From: Terfezia claveryi | Lineage: Eukaryota > Ascomycota > Pezizomycetes > Pezizales > Pezizaceae | Reading direction: 5' to 3' | DNA: 64,000 bases | Assembly (NCBI GenBank): GCA_015179025.1 | Contig: WHUX01000017.1 | Coordinates: 434,001 to 498,000 of the forward strand | Shown here: one piece after another, positions 37,064-48,946 of the stretch | Layout of the letters: each line of letters opens with the position of its first letter | Position numbering within the stretch: the stretch's first letter is position 1 | Program-made: the position numbers and the translations under genes | Notes under the pieces: model-generated | What the model was told of the DNA's origin: nothing | What the model saw: the letters and a program-made list of their open reading frames with translations, nothing else | Databases searched by the model: none

Positions 37064-40000
37064 TCAAATCCATACACCAGCTCTTTCTCGCCCTGCTCCA
37101 AAAACGCCAGCACGTCCCCGTCTTTCCTCTTGCACCCTTTCCCGAACGAAATTCGCTATTTTAACAGCGCCATCTTTGATTAAGCCACCTACGAGACGAA
37201 CTTCCTCTTGTCCAGAGATGTTCCATGCCATGGTTGCAAGAATAAGGATAAGTATAGGGATCTAAGGCTTTTGTTAGCTTTTCATACCGCTGAACAAAGT
37301 GATCATGAGGAAGTGGAGATATACCCAAAAGATATAAAGCATCCTATCGGTATCCCCCTCCCGCGCACCAGTACCATCACCAGTCTCAACCAACCTCCTC
37401 ATCTGATCCATCTTCCTTGCCTTTCCAGTCACAGTGATGTGGCTGGGCCCTCTTCTGATCACCAGTTCGTCTGATTCCTTGTTTGTGATCTCTACACCAG
37501 ATGACGAACCCTCTCCCATAGCTGGTAAGACACCAATAGTCGAGCTTGGCTCTCCACCCATCTCCCTTGTCATGCTCAGCATGTCTAAGGTCGCCTTGGA
37601 ATCACTAGAGAGCACTTCTCCGTCGTTGACTACCTCATCATAGCTTGGTGGTGGTAGTTCATTCGTGCCTGATTCAGGTGCACCACGAGGAATACCTCTG
37701 TCCTGAGGAATCGGAATGTTCCTGTTGAGCCTATTCCACAGGCCCTGGTAATTTGGCAGACCGGGTGCTGCAGGAATATTCTCAACAACGTTCCGGTTGA
37801 AGTACTCCAACAACTGCTGGTACGTTGGTGCATTTGGTAAGCCGATGTTTGACATGTCAATATTCCGCATGTTTTGGAAACCGTTGCTGAACATTTGCCA
37901 ATTTGGCTGCGAGAGTTGTTCGAAGAATGTTGGTTGTCTGGACGGTTTCGGATGTGGGGGCTCGTCTAGTTCTCGGAGGTCAACAGTGCTATCACGCCGA
38001 GACAGTCCCCGATACAGCCCTGGATCGAATAAATCATCGCCTTCATCGGACATATGAACCAACTCAGCTTCATCACCCATCAAGGAACTGAGGTCTACGC
38101 TTGAATGCCTGCTATATCTAGAAGACGACACCGAGTTGCTCCTGCTAGGATGTCGGGACCCTAGGGAGTGTCTCCTAAACTCCATCTTAACAGCCTCAGA
38201 AGATGCCAGGTTAGATGCAGTGAGTCCACTACGATTGTTGTAACTTGGCTCCGAACCACCTGCCAGCAATCGCTTCACAATATCTGGGTAGTTAAACAAC
38301 GACGCAAAATGTAATGGAGTATTACCATTCCTATCGCGGGCGTTTGGCTCTGCATGCCTAGCAAGCAGTGCAGAGACAAAGCTTTGCATCCCTAAGGCAC
38401 ACGCAAAATGCAACATCCTGTGCCCTGTTTGCTTGTCTGGGAGATCTAGCCTCGCTGGGTGGGGGCTATCATCTTGGTCAATTAGATCGAGGATCCTCAG
38501 TAAGTTTCTTTCTAATTGTTGCCTGTTTGTAGTGTCTCCAGCCCCTGAACCAAGTGATGGTGACGGTCTCAACTCTATATTATTGCCAATGATCATCCGT
38601 GCTAGGTCTGCCGCTGTAAATTTTCCACCAGCCACCTTAGAACCCAAAACATTTAATGCTAGTTCCATGAGCATCTTCTCGTTATTGTCAATATATCTAA
38701 AAACCTTCGTCTCTGCTGGGTTTGTGTTGGTGGACATTGTTGTGTACACAGGAACCGAACCAGGCTTATTGGCAGGACACGTGACAACTAAGCAAGTATC
38801 ACTCATGTACTTCTGCAACGGGGCCAAAATAGTGCCAAAGAACACCTCTGTTTCTGGAGTGAAATTGGCTCCCAGAACACAAACTGGAATACCACCCGTG
38901 ACTGGCCCCTCTCCAGGTATGACACTGGTAATATAAGAGCGGGGTGGCTGTTGGGGTCTTTGGTATTGGGTGTGGGACGGCATAGTTGTAGAGGAATTAG
39001 AATTGGTATATCCCGACTGCTGCTGCTGCTGCTGTTGTTGTATGATCATCTGATTAGCCGTTTGATGTAAAGAATGTTGCATTTGACCATTTGGCAAAAC
39101 TTGCGTTGTGACTGGGCTATGGTCACGTAGGCTCGTTCCAACGAATTGATGAACTTCCTGAGGCGGTAACCGCATATTGACTGGCGGGGCAAACATGGAA
39201 GGGTTAAACTGGTATTGTTGTGGCATAAAAGGAAGTTGGGTATGGTTACTAAGTGGAGATTGCTGCGAAACCGGTGTTTGGCTATTAATACTATGGTTAC
39301 TTGTGAGAGGAGCGAGGCTACTTTGTGAAGATATGGCGGCCCTAATATTTGGCGTTGGCTGTGAGCTCTGCATGATCTGATTGATTTGATTGAGCATAGG
39401 ATACCCGGGTTGCTGGTTGAAATTGAGGGGGTTCATCTGCATTGCGAGGGAATACGAAGAACTTTGGGTGACGGGTGAACTCAAAGGACCGGGAGTGGTT
39501 GGCATGCTGATAGCGTATTGTGTTGCATCAGGCGTCGTGGGCTCCCCTATTCGCTTCCTACGCTTAACCTCTGGCTGTGGTGTGGTCGGTTGAGTTTGAG
39601 GTAACGGCTGAGGCTTTAGTGACCCTTTGCTGATAGCAGATGATGTTGCAGCCGCTTCAAGCTTTGCCTTTTCCCGCTCCGCCTTATGGTCATCGGTCAC
39701 CGTCAAAATAGCAGTTATTCCTTGTGCCACAAAATTGCCCCTCCAATCTTTTATAGTATAAATAATCCTAACAAAGACCTTAATTAGCATATTATTCAAC
39801 GAACCACTGACTCTGAACATACCGGTATCCAATCTTCTCGTGCTGATGCCGGCAGTAGCAGGCTATCCGCACCGGCGAGTCAACGTGATACTGTTGCCCT
39901 GAAAGGTCTTTGTTCCCCATGGGAACCTGTTGATCTTTAGGTAACAACATCCAATCCCTCATCTCCATGGTGTTCATTAACACTATCCTCCGACTTTCCA

Positions 40001-41673
40001 ATTCCCACCAAGGTTGTTCTTCCTTAGGTCTTTTTACTTTCTTCCTCGTTGATCTTTTGCCTTCACGGTCCATACAACCTGCACATACCCACACCTCCCC
40101 TCCATTCAGCGGATTATTTGGATCAGACATGCTTAGCTCCACAACAGAAGGCCCCCGCTCCCTCGTACTAGGCTTATCCTCATCCTCATCATCAAATCTT
40201 CGCAGTTTGTTATGTGGATTAGGCTGAGTGGGTTCCTTGCAAGCCTTCCTAAGCGCATCCTTGACCAGCCTCTCTGGACATTTCCGCCATGCCGTCTCGC
40301 AAACCACATAACAGTCCAGCTCCAGGGTATCAGGAGAAGGAACATGTGGGTCCTTGAGCATCTGCTTCGGCCTGGAAATGGTGTGCCGGGGCATATGCAG
40401 CCTTTTCACTCCTTCGGGTAGATCCTGCGCAATAATTCTCAACGTAGTCTGCGTTTCCACTCTAGATTTGATGGGAAATTCACAATTGATGAAGAGTAAC
40501 CTTGTTGAAGTTCTCGGTGGGGACAAGGACATAGGCGAGTTGGAGTCGTTTTCTGAGAAAGGCAGAGGCAATAGCACAAATGGCTGATCAGCAAGATGCT
40601 TTGTCAAATTTAGAGTTTTTTTCCTCGATCCAGGAGTATCCAACGGGATGGTCTGAGGCATTTGGTGTTGATTCTCTAAACTTGCTTGCTGTAGTCGCCG
40701 TTGTGCGATTTGATCATTCGTCAAGTCCCAGTCTTGCATTGGTGATTTCCTTTTGCCTTTCCCAGCGCCCGGTCTAGACCTCGACACACCCTCATCATCC
40801 GCATCTAGCTCCACGGCCATTCCATCCGTCTTCTCCTCCTTAACGAGTTTAACGCGAATCATCTTCTGGTCTATGGAAGAACTCGGTGTAAGGTATCCCC
40901 CAAACAAACCTGCATGGAACATAATTGCCTCTGGTGGGACCGATTGTCTATCTGATGGGGGCGTTATCGCACTCATAGGCGTAGACATTGGTGCTGTTTC
41001 GGGGTTTCTTGGGCTAGTAGCGTGTGAGTCTGGTGTAAACTCTGAGTTCAAGTCTTCAGGGGAGGACTGTATGCTGCCCCATATATTCGGCGAAACCTGC
41101 TCTGGATTGCCACCGATGCCTGTATATACCACGGTATCATCGAAGTTGTTTGACCAGTCCATATTACCATACAGGTTCATACCAGTGTCGTCAATGTGTG
41201 ATCTCATTTGATCTGGAGAGTTGATATCCGGTTTGACTGGTACTAGAAAACGCCCCATATGATTAGAACCCCACGGGTGCCGAAGTGACAGCCATGCCAT
41301 ACGACTTACTTAAGCAGTCAGTCCCACCAACATTTGCTTCCCCGTCATAGTTTATCAGATTATCGAAATCGTTTCGGTCTTCCAATGAAGTTGAACTAAG
41401 AGTATCCATGTTGTGGTCTGAGAGGCCAGGACTAGAAACCCCAGACGATGGATCATATCCTTGAGGTGAGTCTGCCGAGAGGTACTGATTTGTTGGTGGT
41501 TGATTACTGTGGTCTTTCTTTAATCTTTCATTCGAGAGGTTCATTCCAGGGTCGTCATCGTATGGTGCTGAAATCATTGCATCCCATTCTGCTCCTCCGA
41601 AGTTGAACGCATCTGAGTTGAGATCCTCGTTGTGGTCGGTAAACGGGCCGTTTTCATTAGGAAAGCTGTTCAT
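37064..41673 (-). CDS. Spt23/Mga2-type membrane-tethered transcription factor (IPT/TIG and ankyrin)
   Basis: Four exons, 41673-41310, 41242-39823, 39767-37325 and 37261-37064, give 1474 residues. Homologues sit in the ER membrane, sense lipid packing and are released by Rsp5 and the proteasome to activate desaturase genes. An acidic N-terminus is followed by the Spt23/Mga2 conserved region (about 366-620, with LLFINCEFPIKSR, ELDCYVVCE, VWVCAGC and ACYCRHQHEKIGYR across intron 2). Gln-rich linkers include a run of eight Gln. The IPT/TIG domain is at about 869-954 and ankyrin repeats at about 1044-1112 (MLHFACALG, GNTPLHFAS). A PPxY-type site, LPPPSYDEV, near 1302 could bind Rsp5. The last 63-bp intron joins MLYIFW to IPILILILATMAW, making the single membrane segment (about 1403-1422). 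Reading through that intron gives a premature stop with a truncated hydrophobic tail, so this last exon is easy to miss. Confidence 0.92.
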
Positions 41674-43767
41674 TGGGCACTACTGGCGCCTACCAATGAA
41701 TGATCTCAATCAATGTCCGATACAGCAGGATATTTGCATCTCGTAGGAAAAACTCACAGGTAGCTTGGTTCGCTTGTGAACCAAGCAATTGGCGGAACTG
41801 CCCACTGTGTTGTAAGCTTTTTCGGCCAAGTAAACTTGCAAATCCTTCGAATGGCAGCAGAGGTCGGTCTCCGAGATATTCTCCAAAATCGTCTCACAGA
41901 TTCAAACACAATATTCCGATATTTTTTCCCCACTTCTAAGGCGTGAATCGTGGTCGTTCTTGAAAGATGCAGGGTCTAGTTGAGAAACGTTTCTTCAGAG
42001 ACGATAGCGACAACGTTTAGATGTCGAGTAGCTAGTCCCTCTAAGTATCCCCCTCTATACGCCCACGCACACACACACACACATACACACACACAGGGGC
42101 ACCCGCACACCAGCCGGTAAAATTTCAAATCCCGTTCGTTCGTAGTTGTAGATCGTGCCACACAAAAAGTTGCAATGGCGTCCAAGGGTAGGAGATGCCG
42201 CTGATGCAGCACTCTGATGCAGAGTGGTTTTCGCTATCGGGGAGGGGGCAGCAGCGAGGGGCCGGGTGAGCAATGCTTGCAGGGCCAGGAAATTCACGAC
42301 AGGAAAAGAGAAAGACGGGGATAAAGTTTGATTGCAGGTCGTATAACGTAACGGGGGAGCAACGAGGTTCCTCAAGACTCCAAGGGGTTGAAGAGACGGT
42401 GACTGTTGAGATGGGGTTGGAACGTAAAATGAGAGGTAGCACAGCTTAGGCCACTGCTGTACGCTGTACCTTTTACTGTGTTGTCCTTGCTTCCTGTCGA
42501 TCCCATTTGATTGGGGGTGGGAGCGAAGGCTTGGGGGAACGAGGGCAACTGGTGCTACCGACATACATTAATATGTGCACGTTATCATTTTTACTAAGGT
42601 TAACAGGTCATGCAGGGCCATTACAACGAATTTGCCCTAGAGGTTTGCGGCACCGCATAGCGTACCTACTTCGTGGGCGAAGCCACTGCACTTGCCTTTG
42701 CTGCCTGGCAAAGCCACACACACAGGTGGGCAAAGCAGCCCGACAAACAACGAAGCCAGCCCGATAGTACCTAGGGGCGCGCGCGCGGTGCCTCGGGTGC
42801 ATTAAACGAACGAATGAATATTGTGCCATTCCTAATACATATCGATTTCGCTATGGAGGCAAAAGGCAGAAAGGCCACTTGGCTAGGATCAAAAGCGCTA
42901 ACCAACGGTCGGGCCGACACCTCGGTACAATTTTCCCTCCGTCTGCTTTGTTCTATGACCCGACTTATATTGCCCTTCGGAAGCGAGAACACTTTGAGAG
43001 TGACAAAGCTTACAGTAAACTACCCACTTCAATTCTCTCGGCCCTGAGCTCGAAAGTGGCATTCTGATTACTATTTTTTGTACTTGAGTAGGAGATACAT
43101 TGCCACTACTATATAGAGAGGGGGTGTAATATTGGCGAGTTGAGTGATTTGATAACTGTCCGGTTAGTCCGGTCGACTCGATCTCGATCCGTCGTACTCA
43201 ACCCGCAACAACGCTCTACTCGAGCCGGGGTACGATGGGAACAATTCTCAACCAGGCTACTATTGTAGTACAGGTCACAGTCTAACTCCCGCAATCTTGA
43301 TTGAAGAATAGCCCTGGTTGCAACTGTGTGCCATCGTAAAACTCTTCCAAATTAGTATCCCATTTCTCAGGGATCAATAGGGAGTGATCCCTCATTGCTC
43401 CTTAGGTGATGAAGACCTCATGTAATTCTTGAGGCAGTTTTGAGCCCGTAAATGTCACCCCCCTTGCCCGAGATATAAAATAACAAAAAGCGAGTCCTTC
43501 GCGAATCGGGTGGAGGCGGGACTAACAAAATAACTAAAATTATACCAATGATTCCCACTGACAAGAAAAGTTTCAACATAAACACCACCTGAACGGTACA
43601 AGCGAACCGTACTTCACTCCCAAAGAAAATAAAACGCCTACTGTCCAAGATACTGAGATACCGAAAGTAACCACCCATTTTCGATCATTGACCCCAGGTA
43701 TAAGATGCCACGCATAAAAAAAACAAGTAACAGAATGAACAATTTTTGCAGAGTACAATTGAAATGT
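41674..43767. other. intergenic region between two minus-strand genes
   Basis: It contains the likely promoter of the SPT23-like gene just above 41673 and a (CA)n tract at about 42066-42095. Mixed sequence follows to 43767, including the 3' flank of the TAD3-like gene. Overlapping short ORFs on both strands show no motif. Confidence 0.55.
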
Positions 43768-46216
43768 TTAAGCGTAGAAATCATGTCCGGCGATTTCCTC
43801 CCCTTCACCATTTTCAATCCATTCAAAAGCCAAGAACCTCCAGTTCAACTCCTTCCTCCAAAAGAGCCCATACCCTGCTCCCATACCACTGTCACTGCTT
43901 TTCTCAGCCTCACTTATACTGCCCCCGCTATCTTTTCGCTCTTTCCTCCTCTGTTGTCTCCTACGTTCCTCCGCTGGTCGAAAGTGTTGAGAGCCACCGA
44001 CATACAAGCCGCCCCAACCTGGGCGACCTGCTTTCTTCCTGCCATCAATAACAACCATTCCGATTCGACTATGGATGAGTGCCATGGAGCACATGACACA
44101 GGGCTCGTGAGTGAGATAAACTATGTGATTATGGCATAGATATTCTCCCGTTTCTATAAATTCTTGCACAAACACATTAGTGCTTCTATAAACATCGCTG
44201 CAAGCAGGATTGCTGGTATCACCTCGTCCTTTCTTCTCAGTATCAATAAGCGTAGCGGTATCCTCCCCTGTGATAGGTGTAGTGGCCGAATTATCGGTGA
44301 AAATTGCCGTAGCCGCCAATTGTTTCTTATTGATGGAGTAAAAGTATGTCTTCTCTATGCCTGTGCTGGGAATGTGTCTCAGTGTGTTCTCCCGGTCTTT
44401 CATCATGGCGATGCCCTCTTCAACGTCAATTTTTGTTCCGATTTCTAAATCTTCCCGCAGTTTCCTCTTGGCAGCCACCATACCCACGACCCTCATGACT
44501 GCATGTTCGAGAGGGTTTCCCCACGTGCAGCCCCTAGCTTTCTCATCGCCCCCAAACGTCATATGTCTGCCATCACCGGCAATAGCAACTACTTCCTCAT
44601 TGCTAGGATCTACAACAAGAGCACCAACTTCTATCCCATTACCGGAACTCAAGGCTTGTTTAGCTGCTTTTCTGACCAACGTCATATACTCAGGTACCTT
44701 AGGAAGTGTTTTATTGATCGTCTGCTCGACGTAAGGAGGATGCGGTCCAAACGGATTTCCACGTTTATAAATAGCAGGCCAATACAGTGTTGACCATTCA
44801 TCTGCTTGCTCTTGTGAGATCGATGCATGTAGTGGCACCTCAATAGTAGAGACTTGCGGGAACGATGGAAATAATAGTGGTCTGAGAATACCGTATAAAG
44901 TTGTCAGTTCTATCGCAGTTTTCGGTGCGATCAAAAGATACAATATATTTTGTTTGACCGGTTTCTTCGGGGGGGAGTGCCCCTTTGGTGAGCTGCTGCC
45001 TGTTGATATATTCTGAGCACTCCCAGTGGAGACCATGCTAGCCTCTGCTGACCCAGAGCCAGAGCCGGACGAGCCGGACCGTGCACGTCTCTTCGCACTA
45101 GAACGGCGTCGTCGTTTACGGGCAGACCGAGCGGCAGGAGTAGGTGGAGTATTTTCTCCCAAGTGGTCAACCAGGGAGTTTGCATCAATTGGAAAATTTG
45201 CATTAGTTGGTGAGTTTGCAATAATTGATCCAGCTGCAATAGTGGAAAGTGGTCCCTGGACTGCTGGGTCTGCCTCGATAGTCGGAACTCCCTCGATAGT
45301 TAGGGCTGTATTGACTATTGAGTTAGCTTCAACTGTGGCATTTCCAGTGGCATCTTCAGGTCTTGCTGGGCATTCGAATGTATCACCAGAAGTAGTGTAG
45401 TCGATAGGACTAATCGGAGGACTGCTAGAAGGACTGCTAGAAGGACTGCTAGAAGGGCTTAGAACCGCATGATCTAAAACATCCTCACCCGCTTCAAGGG
45501 CCTGTAACCTTTTCAGAGCAGCTTTTTCTCGCTCTCTTTTTGCAGCCCTCTTCTCAGCACTAGAACGCCTGCGCGGTTTCTTCTTCGCGACAGGCTCCTT
45601 CTGCGCTTCCTCTGCGGGGGACTCAACTAAAATTGCGTTTGCATCGGGGGGCTTCCGAGTTGTTAGCACCAGTGCACTAGGCTGACTGATAGTGCTGGTA
45701 TTGCTTCCGGTTGATGAGGTACGAGACTTCGGGCCAGGAATGACACAAAGGTCCTGTGTATTATCGCCATCTGCATCCACTATTGCACACTCTGTATCTA
45801 GTTTCACGGCCAGGGCATTTTCAGCAGCCGTTACCTTCATCCTGGCCAACACTAACTTGGACAGAAACTCCTCCCTGACCAGCCTTCGTAGGTGTTGGAG
45901 GTCGAGCCCGGTCTTGTTTTGAGCTGGAAGGACCTCTCGAAGAGCACTATTAAAAGAAGTGGTGAGAACGAGGTCTAAGGAAGAGTGGCTGACTATGTAC
46001 GTACTTGAGAATAGCATTTGCTTTTTTGGCCGGGACAGGTACAGTATATACCTCCACTGCACCTCCGTGTTAAGAAGAGAGCCAGATAGGGAATCTTCAG
46101 TGTCGTAGTCTTGAAGGGAATATACCTGTCTCGACGGCAGCCTTATGCTCCATAAAAGTATGGAGTGGATAAACCTTGCCCTCCATGCTATCCAAATAAG
46201 ATTTGCTGTTTTGCAT
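43768..46216 (-). CDS. TAD3: TAD3/ADAT3-like subunit of the tRNA A34 deaminase
   Basis: Exons 46216-46126, 46056-46005 and 45946-43768 give 773 residues. The introns are 69 and 58 bp, and both junctions restore the conserved N-terminal segment VEVYTVPVPAKKANAIL joined to NALREVLPA. Tad3 pairs with Tad2 to convert adenosine 34 of tRNA anticodons to inosine. The deaminase fold is at the C-terminus, with HAVMRV at about 529 and PCVMC at about 663-667. The zinc ligands are kept, but the catalytic Glu of HAE is Val, which is diagnostic of the Tad3 subunit as opposed to Tad2. A large low-complexity insert, roughly residues 95-330, is Ser/Arg/Ala-rich with repeated Asn-Ala units and a KRRRR basic patch. 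It separates the N-terminal part from the deaminase, and the patch may act as a nuclear signal. The frame stays open upstream to an ATG at 46447, but the extra residues look non-coding. Confidence 0.9.
45420..45455 (-). repeat. 12-bp tandem repeat coding SPSS-type units
   Basis: GGACTGCTAGAA is repeated about three times on the plus strand inside the TAD3-like gene and codes for SPSSSPSSSPSS on the minus strand. It lies in the disordered insert and keeps frame, so its length can vary without harm. Confidence 0.85.
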
Positions 46217-46489
46217 CACGGTGGATCTTTTGTGATGAGAAGAAGAGAGGAACCTTCGAAGGTGCGGGTTGTGATATGACGATCGACCAGCTGTAATGCA
46301 GCAGACCCAGCAAAAAAATGATATCTCGGCCAGGTCTGAATTGTGAGATAGCAATGCTTGTTTATGAAGAGAAGAGGACAAGCGCGAGCCAGGGGTTCGA
46401 GGTGTGGTGGTGGTCAATGTCGGTCCACGTGTTGACGAATTAGGCATCACGTTTCTTGCAGTGCGGTTAGTCTCGCGCCGTGCAAGATC

Positions 46490-46518
46490 TCAGATATGTA
46501 ACCAGACTATCAGATATG
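46490..46518 (-). mobile_element. 11-bp footprint TAACCAGACTA with perfect 9-bp duplication
   Basis: TCAGATATG is at 46490-46498 and 46510-46518, with TAACCAGACTA between. Removing the insert and one repeat restores an imperfect hairpin, TGCAAGAT...ATCTTGCA, so the element landed in the loop of a small inverted repeat. Confidence 0.75.
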
Positions 46519-48350
46519 AATCTTGCAAGCTTCCAAATGGTGCTACTGGTGCCTGCACGGATGCGCCACTGAGCTAAAGCAGCAACGTACATAAGTGTGG
46601 TTGTTCTGTACTTACATATGTATGTTCTATGCACTTCACTGGCAAGCCACATGCATCCAGAACTCTGTGACAGCAGAAGAGAGGTGCTCTGGTTGCCCCT
46701 GGCCCCAGAAAGTCGCTAGGAACCCCGCTATCCCCACATGACAGCCGCGTATACACCCCGCTGGTCTTTAGCGTATCCTTAGCGGACCCTCAAAAAACTT
46801 TGTTAGGGTTACAGAGGGCGAATGGGAATCGACCTCATTGATAACCATAAGAGCAATACCCACCAGCAGGGAATGCAGGATAACTCATGTTTCCAGAACT
46901 CGAAGGCTATAAAGCTTTTGCTGGGGCTGGTACGGCAAAATGGTTGAGTGCCCCCATCGCTCTATTGATCTACACTTGACTGATGAGTTGCCTCTCACTG
47001 AGGGGATTTATCGTGGCATGTACTCCACAAGGGGTTTATGTAGTAGGCTTATTGCCCACCCTCTACTGTAGTCATAGACAGGATGAAACGTGGCATTCAT
47101 TTATATCTTACCAGCTGCCTCAGCGTATCTTCCGCAGGCACTTCAGCGCTCATTACAATCCATCTGCCCGTTCCATCCATCCTTTTGTGAGCAAGTCAAT
47201 TAGGGAGATTATCACCACCCGGACGTCGAAGGTCGTCTCAAAGGTTTTGCCGTCAGTTGAATCAATATTTAATCATCCATGCCTGTCGGGATTTCTTGAT
47301 ACACGACAATCTAGCAAAAATTTACTGGTTCTTGTGGCGGTGGTCTAAATTTACGACTGCCTCACATGTATGAAGCACGTCCCAGAATTATACTTGAGCC
47401 AACTTTTTCAAGACGGATAACGCCGCGACTGTCCATGACCTCCTTTGTCGTCTTCTGAGTGCACCTGTTTTGAAAACAAGTTACAGCAGAATGAGAAGCT
47501 GATAACGATTGTGGAAATGAAAAAAAGGACAAACATAGCTATAATATGCAAAATTCAAGAAGTCTTGAAGAGTCCTGTATGGTTGTGAAAGAGTGTGATA
47601 GGTTGCATTCTAGCCTCGCGCTGAAACTAGCTTTTAACAACTAGTCCCCCTTATTTCGACAGGCAGGGAATACAAAGTAGACGAGAAGGGGATTCACGGG
47701 GATTCCCATTGAATCTGAGATATAGGGAAGTTTCTGCAATATGCAGCTACTTAGGTCTTCACATAGCCGATACCTAGATGATGCACAAGAAAGACAGCAC
47801 CTTAGATGCTTCATGAACTACATATAGAACTCGTTCATGCGGCTAGTACTGTCCTTGAATACTGCTACCGAAGGTGATCCCCAGCATAGACAGATACACT
47901 GGCAGGCATCTGTTGCTGGAGCCTGCTTACGCGCAGTTTTATCACGGAGTTCGCCATATACAGATCCTCAGCCGTCTGCCATAATGGGAAGTTGCGGATC
48001 ATACCTAAAGAAACCATAGGCGATAGGAGTATAATTTCTTGTATCACAAACTCTGCTAGTTGATTTACCTTGGAGGCCAGTTAGGATTGAAAACATCTCT
48101 TTCAAATTCGCGTTCCCCTTTCAACCCCATGTGAATCACTTTTTAGGATCCAGTTCCGAACCTCACCTCTGAACGATGCAGATCGTTGTCTTGAAAGTTT
48201 CCTCCATTTCAGAAAGGCAGCAGCAAAGTTCTGGCGGCATGCAGAGGTTACCGTTGACATGGAAGATACGAAAACTTATTGGAGACGCCTTCTCCCACTA
48301 AAAGCGAAAGGCAATACTTCAGGACAGAACAGATAATGAGATAGGATATT

Positions 48351-48398
48351 ACGCCCATGTAGTCTGGCTTGCACTAGCCCCTCCTTAAAACGCCCATG
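48351..48398 (+). mobile_element. 30-bp insert with perfect 9-bp target duplication
   Basis: ACGCCCATG at 48351-48359 and 48390-48398 brackets 30 bases that start TAGTCTGGCTTGCACTAG and continue CCCCTCC. The first 24 bases are the exact reverse complement of the last 24 bases of the insert at 48728-48758, so these are two opposite-facing copies of one sequence. Confidence 0.8.
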
Positions 48399-48718
48399 TA
48401 TGCATTGTGGTATTTATAACAAAACGCTTTCACCTCCTGGACTTGCCGCTCCCGACCGGGCTTAGTGAGACTGATAACAGCGGGAATGAGGAATCGAAAA
48501 CTAATATTAACTACCCCTGCCTACGTACCAACTTAGAAGCCCGCCTGTCTCACTTCTGATTCTCAATTCGCACTTGAAAAGAACTATTACCATACCAGCT
48601 GTGCTCTCATATTGGGATACACCTTACCGTGAAAAAGTAGTCACGTGACAGCGTACTGCTTCTACATATCTTGGCTGCTGACTTATCAAGCGACATCACC
48701 CCTCCAAATACTAGCCTT

Positions 48719-48767
48719 ACACATATGGTAGGTAGAGGGGCTAGTGCAAGCCAGACTAACACATACG
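48719..48767 (-). mobile_element. 31-bp insert with 9-bp duplication (8 of 9 identical)
   Basis: ACACATATG at 48719-48727 and ACACATACG at 48759-48767 enclose 31 bases ending AGTGCAAGCCAGACTA. The sequence is the inverse of the 48360 insert. Confidence 0.72.
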
Positions 48768-48770
48768 TAG

Positions 48771-48798
48771 GCTGCAGAGGGGTAGTGCAACCAGACTA
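48771..48798 (-). mobile_element. family copy without recognisable target duplication
   Basis: GAGGGGTAGTGC followed by AACCAGACTA at 48777-48798 matches the 31219-31247 insert. I could not find a direct repeat around it. It is separated by only about a dozen bases from the 48728 insert, so a later rearrangement may have removed one side. Confidence 0.5.
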
Positions 48799-48889
48799 AG
48801 GTATTGTTGCTTCATGACATACCCCGGGAATAATGGAGTTTCTTTGTGGTAGCGGGCTGCGGGTAAGTGCTTGAGTCGTACAATGTGCG

Positions 48890-48946
48890 ACCGATATAGT
48901 CTGGTTGGCATTGACCGATATTATTAACCAGACTAACCGATAGTCT
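48890..48946. mobile_element. two adjacent opposite-facing short inserts sharing ACCGATA repeats
   Basis: The order is CGACCGATA, then TAGTCTGGTTGGCAT (48899-48913), then TGACCGATA, then TTATTAACCAGACTA (48923-48937), then ACCGATAGT. ACCGATA therefore occurs three times and separates two 15-bp inserts of opposite orientation. A further GTGCCAACCAGACAAG lies at about 48954-48969. Repeated insertion and excision at one site would explain this. Confidence 0.68.

Noticed and set aside
42055..42564. 169-codon minus-strand ORF
   Set aside because: It runs through a (CA)n tract with conflicting ORFs in other frames; no domain is visible.
46499..46585. tRNA gene on the minus strand (TAGCTCAGTGG resembles an A box)
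   Set aside because: D stem, anticodon stem, T arm and acceptor stem do not fold; only the A-box-like string is present.
48360..48758. Single 399-bp MITE with 24-bp terminal inverted repeats
   Set aside because: Each arm has its own private 9-bp direct repeats, while the outer flanks of the whole interval do not match each other; two separate short inserts explain it better.
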